Part shown: positions 59,254 to 64,000 of the stretch, piece by piece
How the letters are laid out: each line of letters opens with the position of its first letter
Numbering within the stretch: position 1 is the stretch's first letter
From: SIG589 sp045652465
GTDB taxonomy: Bacteria > Bacillota > Clostridia > Oscillospirales > Acutalibacteraceae
Assembly (NCBI GenBank): GCA_045652465.1
Contig: JAZRUI010000015.1
Coordinates: 248,001-312,000 of the forward strand
DNA length: 64,000 bases
Direction: 5' to 3'
Translations under genes and position numbers: made by a program
The notes under the pieces: generated by a model
Seen by the model: only the letters and a program-made list of their open reading frames with translations
The model's database searches: none
Told to the model about the DNA's origin: nothing

Positions 59254-59620
59254 TGTAACAATGGAAAAGCTTCGCGCAATGGTCGATGCCGATACCATTC
59301 TCGGCACCCCCGTAACCGTTGATGGAAACACTATAGTTCCCGTTTCCAAGGTTTCGTTCGGTCTTGCAACAGGCGGCTCCGATTTCCCCTCCAAAAATCA
59401 AAAGGAAATATTCGGCGGCGGTGGCGGCGCAGGCGTTTCGATAACCCCCATGGGCGTTATCGCCATGAGCGGCGGAAACATTAAGTTTATCCCCATCAAC
59501 AACGAGGTAACAACCCTCGACCGCGCTTTGCAGGCAGCCCCCGAAATTTTCGATAAAATTAAATCCCTTTTTGGCGATAGAAAAACTCCCGAAGTGCCCG
59601 ATTTAGAGGTCGAGGAGTAA
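59222..59620 (+). CDS. ytfJ: GerW/YtfJ family sporulation protein
   Basis: A 132-residue protein of the YtfJ (GerW) family, needed for normal germination in Bacillus. It has MSEKNIGSIIDVTMEKLRAM, then GTPVTVDGNTIVPVSKVSFG and the glycine-rich GGGGGAGVSITPMGVIAMSG. It overlaps ytfI. Together with spoIIR and the bofA-like gene it marks the organism as from a spore-forming lineage. Confidence 0.93.
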   Translation: MSEKNIGSIIDVTMEKLRAMVDADTILGTPVTVDGNTIVPVSKVSFGLATGGSDFPSKNQKEIFGGGGGAGVSITPMGVIAMSGGNIKFIPINNEVTTLDRALQAAPEIFDKIKSLFGDRKTPEVPDLEVEE

Positions 59621-59664
59621 TATAACGCCATTGCGGAAAATATCCTTTTATAGGTGATGAATGT

Positions 59665-60780
59665 ATGAAATGGGTGTTTTCCGTAATACTTTGTTTGGCT
59701 CTTTTTTGTTCGAGTGTAACCGCGAGTGCGCTTTCGGTTTCGGCGGAGGGCGCGGTTTTGATTAACGGCGCAACAGGGCAAATGCTTTGGGGCAAGAATC
59801 CCGAAAAACCGCTCTCCATGGCGAGCACAACCAAAATTATGACCGCTCTTCTCCTTTGCGAAAACGCCGACCTCTCAAAGGTTATTACGGCAACCGAGGA
59901 AATGGTAACGGTCGAGGGCTCATCTATGGGGCTTTTGCCGAATGATAAGGTGAGCTATCGCGCTTTGCTTTATGGAATGCTGCTCTCATCGGGCAACGAT
60001 GCCGCCAACACCGTCGCGTTATCTCTTGCCGGCAGCGCTGAAAAGTTCTCAACCCTTATGAATAAAAAAGCGGCGGAAATCGGCATGGAGAATACCCATT
60101 TTGTAACCGCGTCGGGTCTTGATGCCGCGGGGCATTATTCAACCGCATTCGATATGGCGAAGCTTGCGCGATATGCTATGGAAAACCCTGAATTCAGGGC
60201 GGCGGCAGCCTCGAAATATGCAACCCTCGAGTATGGCAACCCGCCATATAAAAGAACCCTCAAAAACCATAATAAGCTCCTTTGGAACTATGAGGGAGCC
60301 ATTGGCGTTAAAACGGGCTATACCAAGAAATCAGGCCGCTGTTTAGTCAGCGCCGCAGTCCGCGACGGAGAATATTTAATCGCCGTAACGCTCAATGCTC
60401 CGAGTGATTGGTCCGACCATGCCGCGATGCTCGATTATGGCTTTTCGCTGTTATCGCAGCGTGCGCTAAACGGTGAGCGATATAATTTAGCGGTTGTCGG
60501 CGGTGAGCGTGATAGCGTTTTGGTCGAATCCGCTCCGCTTGTTTTGGCGGTTTCCAACGAGGAATATAAAGCGTTGGAAAAACGCGTTATCCTGCCGCAG
60601 TTTGTTTATGCGAATGTTGAAAAAGGAAAAGCATTCGGCAGGGTAGAGTATTTAATTGGCGATAAGGTCTTGGCGAGTTCGCCGCTTGTTGCCGCAAACG
60701 ATATAAAACCTGCGCCAAATGATGGCGCTGTTTATAAAATTTTTTCAAACTTCAAAAAGCTATTTAAGGCGATGGTATAA
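59665..60780 (+). CDS. D-alanyl-D-alanine carboxypeptidase (DacB/DacF type)
   Basis: A 371-residue penicillin-binding protein with signal peptide MKWVFSVILCLALFCSSVTA. The active-site motifs are STTK (MASTTKIMTALLL), SGN (SSGNDAANTV) and KTG (GVKTGYTKKSGRCL). It lies between ytfJ and rluB, the same neighbourhood as dacF/dacB in spore formers, so a role in spore cortex peptidoglycan is likely. It is homologous to the gene at 33.6 kb. Confidence 0.92.
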   Translation: MKWVFSVILCLALFCSSVTASALSVSAEGAVLINGATGQMLWGKNPEKPLSMASTTKIMTALLLCENADLSKVITATEEMVTVEGSSMGLLPNDKVSYRALLYGMLLSSGNDAANTVALSLAGSAEKFSTLMNKKAAEIGMENTHFVTASGLDAAGHYSTAFDMAKLARYAMENPEFRAAAASKYATLEYGNPPYKRTLKNHNKLLWNYEGAIGVKTGYTKKSGRCLVSAAVRDGEYLIAVTLNAPSDWSDHAAMLDYGFSLLSQRALNGERYNLAVVGGERDSVLVESAPLVLAVSNEEYKALEKRVILPQFVYANVEKGKAFGRVEYLIGDKVLASSPLVAANDIKPAPNDGAVYKIFSNFKKLFKAMV

Positions 60781-60781
60781 A

Positions 60782-61531
60782 ATGAAAGATAATAAAGTAA
60801 GACTTCAAAAATTTATGTCCACAAGCGGAGTTGCCTCCCGCCGCAAGGCCGAGGAACTCATTTTAGCGGGTAGGGTTAAGGTTAACGGAAGAGTTGCCAA
60901 TCTCGGCGATAAGGTTGACCCCTTCCGCGATAAGGTAACCCTGAGCGGCAAGCGCATTGTAACCAACAAGGAAAAGGTTTACATAATGTTGCACAAGCCT
61001 CGCGGCTTTGTAACAACCCTTAATGATGAGCGCGACCGTAAATGCGTTGCCCAGCTCGTTGAGGATGTTGGCGTTCGCGTTTTCCCCGTTGGAAGACTCG
61101 ACCGCAACTCCGAGGGCCTTTTGCTTATGACCAACGATGGCGAGTTTGCCAACAAGCTGACCCATCCCTCGAGCTATGTTAACAAGACCTATCGCGTAAC
61201 CGTAAACGGCGAGGTTAAGGATGAAACGGTGGTTAAGCTCGCAAGCGGCATAATGCTTGATGACCGTAAAACTGCCCCCTGCGATGTCCATGTTATCGAC
61301 CGCAAGGCGGATAGAACCGTGCTGATTTTCATAATTCATGAAGGCCGCAACCGCCAAATTCGCCGTATGTGCGAGGCGGTTGGACTCGAGGTTATGCGCC
61401 TTAAACGAACCGAGATTGCAGGCGTTAAGCTCGGAATGCTGCCGCAGGGCAAATGGCGCCCCTTAAACGAGAAGGAAATGCGCCACCTAACCAATGTTAC
61501 CACCGTTAAAAAGGATGAAGAAGATGCTTGA
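60782..61531 (+). CDS. rluB: RluB-type ribosomal pseudouridine synthase
   Basis: A 249-residue enzyme that probably makes pseudouridine 2605 of 23S rRNA. It has the N-terminal S4 domain (RLQKFMSTSGVASRRKAEEL), the catalytic motif VGRLDRNSEGLLLMTNDGEFA (Asp in RLDRNSEG) and the C-terminal GRNRQIRRMCEAVG. The start is ATG at 60782, one base after the previous stop. Its end overlaps the next gene. Confidence 0.95.
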   Translation: MKDNKVRLQKFMSTSGVASRRKAEELILAGRVKVNGRVANLGDKVDPFRDKVTLSGKRIVTNKEKVYIMLHKPRGFVTTLNDERDRKCVAQLVEDVGVRVFPVGRLDRNSEGLLLMTNDGEFANKLTHPSSYVNKTYRVTVNGEVKDETVVKLASGIMLDDRKTAPCDVHVIDRKADRTVLIFIIHEGRNRQIRRMCEAVGLEVMRLKRTEIAGVKLGMLPQGKWRPLNEKEMRHLTNVTTVKKDEEDA

Positions 61532-61895
61532 AATTAAGGTTTTAACCGATAACGAAAAAATCGCGGCGCTCCTAAAAGAGTGCGGCAAACCCCAAGACGA
61601 TAATCGCGGCGTTATGGCGGCAGTCGATAGGGAAGAGGTGCTCGCTTATTCGGTCTTTAAATTGGCGGAAGATTCGATGATAATTGAACATATCGTTCCC
61701 GAAAGCGATATCCCGCTTGCCGACGGAATGATAAGAAGCACCATTCATGTAGCATTAAATCGCGGAAAATCAACCGTTTATTATGCCGAAACGGTCAGCG
61801 AAAAGCTCTTAATAACCTTGTCATTCATTAAGGATGCGGATAAAAAAATCCTCAATTCGGACAAGCTTTTTGAAAGCTGCTGCGGTTGCAAATAA
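61524..61895 (+). CDS. Hypothetical protein with GNAT-like pattern
   Basis: A 123-residue protein (MLEIKVLTDNEKIAALLKEC) with a weak resemblance to the N-acetyltransferase fold: EVLAYSVFKLAEDSMIIEHI and ADGMIRSTIHVALNRG. It ends in a Cys-rich tail, LFESCCGCK. It lacks a clear acetyl-CoA loop. It overlaps the rluB stop by eight bases; an in-frame ATG at 61515 is an alternative start. Similar Cys-tailed GNAT-like proteins occur in Clostridia. The function is unknown. Confidence 0.6.
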   Translation: MLEIKVLTDNEKIAALLKECGKPQDDNRGVMAAVDREEVLAYSVFKLAEDSMIIEHIVPESDIPLADGMIRSTIHVALNRGKSTVYYAETVSEKLLITLSFIKDADKKILNSDKLFESCCGCK

Positions 61896-61901
61896 AAATG
61901 C

Positions 61902-61930
61902 TTGCAATTTGGCAATATATGTGATATTAT
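61902..61930 (+). promoter_or_regulatory. Promoter of secG
   Basis: TTGCAA (61902-61907) and TATTAT (61925-61930) are 17 bases apart. Confidence 0.8.
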
Positions 61931-61973
61931 CTTATTTGACTTGAAAACAAATTAACTCTCGGAGGTTGTAAAT

Positions 61974-62222
61974 ATGGACGCTATTCAAATCGTATTAGGC
62001 GTAGCAATTTTGCTCATTTCGGTTGGCCTTGTATTCTTGGTAATGCTTCAGGAAAGCCAGCGCACAGGTCTTAACACCACTATCGGCGGCGGCAACGATA
62101 CCTTCCTCTCCAAGAACAAATCCCGTTCTGCCGAGGCTCGTCTTGCTCGTTTAACCAAGATTTTAACCGTAATGTTCTTCGTGCTCGTAGTTGTTGCAAA
62201 TATTTTCGCAGCCCGCACCTAA
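61974..62222 (+). CDS. secG: Protein translocase subunit SecG
   Basis: An 82-residue accessory subunit of SecYEG with two membrane helices (IQIVLGVAILLISVGLVFLV and ILTVMFFVLVVVANIFA) and the conserved loop LQESQRTGLNTTIGGGN. The RBS CGGAGG is upstream. It has its own promoter and terminator. The partner secY is at 8.1 kb. Confidence 0.95.
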   Translation: MDAIQIVLGVAILLISVGLVFLVMLQESQRTGLNTTIGGGNDTFLSKNKSRSAEARLARLTKILTVMFFVLVVVANIFAART

Positions 62223-62233
62223 TAAGAAACCTA

Positions 62234-62265
62234 AAGAACCGCTTTAAGAGCGGTTCTTTTTTTAT
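62234..62265 (+). terminator. Terminator of secG
   Basis: The stem AAGAACCGCT and AGCGGTTCTT with a short loop is followed by TTTTTT. Confidence 0.9.
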
Positions 62266-62308
62266 TTTAGCGGCATAGAATTTTAAAAAACGAAACGGAG
62301 AAAAATCT

Positions 62309-62575
62309 ATGCTTTGGCTGAAAATAACCCTAATAGCGCTCACTTCAATCTACGGCTTGGTTTACATAATATTGGCATTCCTCACCAAAAAACCAATAAG
62401 AACCGTTCTCTCAACCGCCCTTTGGGGGCTAATGGCTTTTGCCGCAGTTAATATCTTTGCATCCTTTACAGGGGTAGGCATACCAATAAATGCCTATACG
62501 GTTGGTCTATCCGCCGCAGGCGGCGTTCCCGCGGCTGCAGCGCTAATCCTTTGCCGAACAATTTTAGGGCTTTAA
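62309..62575 (+). CDS. BofA-like protein
   Basis: An 88-residue membrane protein with three hydrophobic segments. The C-terminal motif GIPINAYTVGLSAAGGVPAA matches the BofA pattern (IPIN..TV...GxPG/AxA). BofA inhibits the SpoIVFB protease that activates pro-sigma-K in Bacillus. Members of this family in Clostridia are common even where the SpoIVFB pathway differs. Assignment rests on the motif and length. It follows the secG terminator and has an RBS CGGAG. Confidence 0.72.
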   Translation: MLWLKITLIALTSIYGLVYIILAFLTKKPIRTVLSTALWGLMAFAAVNIFASFTGVGIPINAYTVGLSAAGGVPAAAALILCRTILGL

Positions 62576-62600
62576 AAAGCCCCCCCGATGGACAACCCGT

Positions 62601-62629
62601 TTGACAATCAAAATCTACTGTTATATAAT
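62601..62629 (+). promoter_or_regulatory. Consensus promoter of the membrane protein gene at 62.7 kb
   Basis: TTGACA (62601-62606) and TATAAT (62624-62629) with a 17-base spacer: an exact consensus. The ATG follows 28 bases later. Confidence 0.92.
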
Positions 62630-62657
62630 TAAGTTAACGAATATAAGGGAGGAGAAT

Positions 62658-63035
62658 ATGAGCGCACACATCAAAAAAATAGCACCATTTCTTTGGTTTA
62701 TATATATTTCCACATTTGTTTTTTCATGGTTGTTTTTAACCGATAAAACCTTAAAATCCGCAGGGATAATGCTCGGCTATATGCTCGTTATTCTTTTCTT
62801 GTTGTGTTCTTGCCTTTGGAATCATGCAGCTATAGTTTCCCTAAACCCCATAACTCGAAGAAAAAGAGCGGCTGCAATATTTACAGTGATTGGAGTCGTT
62901 TGTACATTAGCAGGCGTTTTAGCCCTAGCCATAGAGCCGGAATTATTTTCCTCTGAGATAATCGGCGTTTTTGTCGGCATCGGCATAGCAGGTGTTATTT
63001 ACGCCTATGAATGTGAGGAGGGAGAGAATGCTTAA
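62658..63035 (+). CDS. Four-helix membrane protein of unknown function
   Basis: A 125-residue protein with four predicted membrane helices (IAPFLWFIYISTFVFSWLFL, GIMLGYMLVILFLLCSCLW, FTVIGVVCTLAGVLALAI, IIGVFVGIGIAGVIYAYEC). I recognise no family. The start at 62658 follows AGGGAGGAGA, and a consensus promoter lies upstream; an in-frame longer reading starts in the promoter. Sequence in this region is more AT-rich than the core genes, so it may be accessory. It is probably co-transcribed with the 283-residue protein gene. Confidence 0.7.
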   Translation: MSAHIKKIAPFLWFIYISTFVFSWLFLTDKTLKSAGIMLGYMLVILFLLCSCLWNHAAIVSLNPITRRKRAAAIFTVIGVVCTLAGVLALAIEPELFSSEIIGVFVGIGIAGVIYAYECEEGENA

Positions 63036-63105
63036 AATAAAAATTAAACACTCTTTTTTCTCCTTTTTAAGTTGTGAACTTGAAGGAATTAAAAATCATG
63101 AGTAA
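63028..63105 (+). CDS. Possible 25-residue overlapping peptide
   Basis: A frame of 25 residues (MLKIKIKHSFFSFLSCELEG..) that overlaps the stop of the upstream gene by eight bases and the start of the next gene by eight bases. It has a good RBS, GAGGAGGGAGAG. It may be a coupling or leader peptide, or a chance ORF. Length alone gives no support. Confidence 0.3.
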   Translation: MLKIKIKHSFFSFLSCELEGIKNHE

Positions 63106-63949
63106 TGCAAAAGTGTTTTCCGTAATTGTAACCTTTATAGTTTGTTGTGGATTGATAGTTGCCTTTATTTTGGCTCCTTATCGTCGCCATGGGGATTCTT
63201 TGCCCGAAACTGCTATAACCAAAAATTTCAAAGACGAAACGGTTTTTGAGTGTGATGAGTTGCAAATTTTGGCCGGGTATAACGGAGTAGAGTTTGTAGG
63301 GGGTACAGTTCAAATAGATGGTAAAATATATCCAATTAACATTTCTATAGAGCAAGAAACTATATTGCTAACTGTTGATTTCATAGATGAAATTTTTTAT
63401 ATAAATTCTTGGATGCTTTTTAGCGGCAGTTATGAGGTGGCTGATGATAAAATAATTGTGAATAATATATCGTTGCCTGTAAACAACCATAAAAACGCTC
63501 CCAAACTGCATACTTGGTATGAGGGGAAAAGCATAACCTTACAAACAAGCAACAAAAGCTTTAACACAAAAAATAACACGGCAACCAAGTTGCTTGGACT
63601 TTGTGAATGTGGATACACCCTCGAGAGCCACGCCAACTATAGCGAAAAATTTGTTTACAATCCCGAAAATGCAAGTATGGTTAAGCAATATGCTGTGGGC
63701 GAGAAAAACATTGGCGAAATAGCAAACGAGGAGTATCTCATAGAACAAGCAAAAAAACTTTGGGATAAAGACCTGCTTAATAAACTGGTTGTTTATAATA
63801 CCAATGAGGAGTGTCCCGTTGTCGCACAGTATAATGAAAACGATGAGGTTTGGTATGTTATTCAAACCGCAAATCCCAATACGGATGGAGTTTTCCCGCT
63901 TGCTATAATTAAATCAAATGGAGATGTCGTTCTTACGGCGTTATATTAA
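63098..63949 (+). CDS. Membrane-anchored extracellular protein of unknown function
   Basis: A 283-residue protein with one N-terminal membrane segment (VFSVIVTFIVCCGLIVAFIL) and a long outer domain that I cannot assign. The outer part has a beta-rich start (GYNGVEFVGGTVQIDGKIY) and a C-terminal NTF2-like or PepSY-like stretch around DEVWYVIQTANPNTDGVFPL, which is only suggestive. The start at 63098 follows GAAGGA by ten bases. Codon use is AT-rich relative to the core genes. Confidence 0.6.
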   Translation: MSNAKVFSVIVTFIVCCGLIVAFILAPYRRHGDSLPETAITKNFKDETVFECDELQILAGYNGVEFVGGTVQIDGKIYPINISIEQETILLTVDFIDEIFYINSWMLFSGSYEVADDKIIVNNISLPVNNHKNAPKLHTWYEGKSITLQTSNKSFNTKNNTATKLLGLCECGYTLESHANYSEKFVYNPENASMVKQYAVGEKNIGEIANEEYLIEQAKKLWDKDLLNKLVVYNTNEECPVVAQYNENDEVWYVIQTANPNTDGVFPLAIIKSNGDVVLTALY

Positions 63950-63994
63950 TTGTTGGTTTACATAATGTTTTGATTTGTTGAAAGGATGACCTAT

Positions 63995-64000
63995 ATGAAA
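63995..64000 (+). CDS. Start of a further gene, cut by the window edge
   Basis: An ATG AAA at the last six bases is preceded by AAAGGATG, a good RBS. Only two codons are visible, so nothing can be said of the product. Confidence 0.4.

Noticed and set aside
1..64000. tRNA, rRNA, CRISPR array, insertion sequence or prophage
   Set aside because: No such signature was seen; repeats in the surface proteins are protein-domain repeats, not CRISPR-like spaced identical repeats.

Overview
The window is a contiguous stretch of bacterial chromosome from a Gram-positive member of the Bacillota, most likely class Clostridia (Oscillospirales-like; this is inference). The evidence is the gene order of the S10-spc-alpha ribosomal supercluster, strong AGGAGG ribosome binding sites, frequent GTG/TTG starts, near-consensus sigma-A promoters with 17-bp spacers, the dnaG-rpoD and scpA-scpB-ytfI-ytfJ arrangements, and sporulation genes (spoIIR, ytfJ/gerW type, a bofA-like gene). 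No rRNA, tRNA, CRISPR array, insertion sequence or phage gene was seen.

Layout. (1) 1-14.4 kb: one long plus-strand run of ribosomal protein genes from a 5'-truncated rplD to rplQ, with secY, adk, map, a KOW-domain gene, infA, rpmJ and rpoA, closed by two tandem terminators. (2) 14.4-19.2 kb: mtaB (minus), an HPr-like protein that lacks the phosphorylatable His, a PqqD-like protein plus ABC exporter pair (minus), a small membrane protein and a lipoprotein. (3) 19.2-31.8 kb: the accessory heart of the window. It holds two minus-strand transcription units for extracellular proteins: a 2275-residue membrane-anchored protein built from alternating InlB-type repeats and carbohydrate-binding-like modules, translationally coupled to a membrane-anchored clan GH-A glycoside hydrolase-like protein; and a 999-residue secreted relative followed by a 42-residue acidic peptide gene. 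The two units share a similar promoter core and look like a surface glycan binding/degradation apparatus. (4) 32-37.6 kb: a G5/3D cell wall protein, a DD-carboxypeptidase, pgi, a P-loop protein, yceD and rpmF. (5) 37.6-43.7 kb: a DUF512 radical-SAM-like protein, der, plsY, gpsA, a MATE exporter and rpmB. (6) 43.8-50.8 kb: a HAD phosphatase, MFS transporter, dCMP deaminase, RluA, a RadC with an altered metal motif, engB, an apparent YgjV-IspE fusion, spoIIR and rpmE. (7) 50.8-56.6 kb: YigZ, dGTPase, dnaG, rpoD, an Rrf2 regulator, a TSCPD protein and one unknown. (8) 56.6-64 kb: an M50 protease, scpA, scpB, ytfI, ytfJ, a second DD-carboxypeptidase, rluB, secG, a bofA-like gene and two AT-richer unknown genes at the edge.

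Most of the window is core machinery for translation, secretion, envelope and sporulation. The observations most worth following are the 19-32 kb surface-protein locus with its tiny co-transcribed acidic peptide, the PqqD/ABC pair without a visible substrate, the YgjV-IspE fusion, the RadC HNH-to-YNH change, and several perfect inverted repeats overlying promoters or ribosome binding sites.
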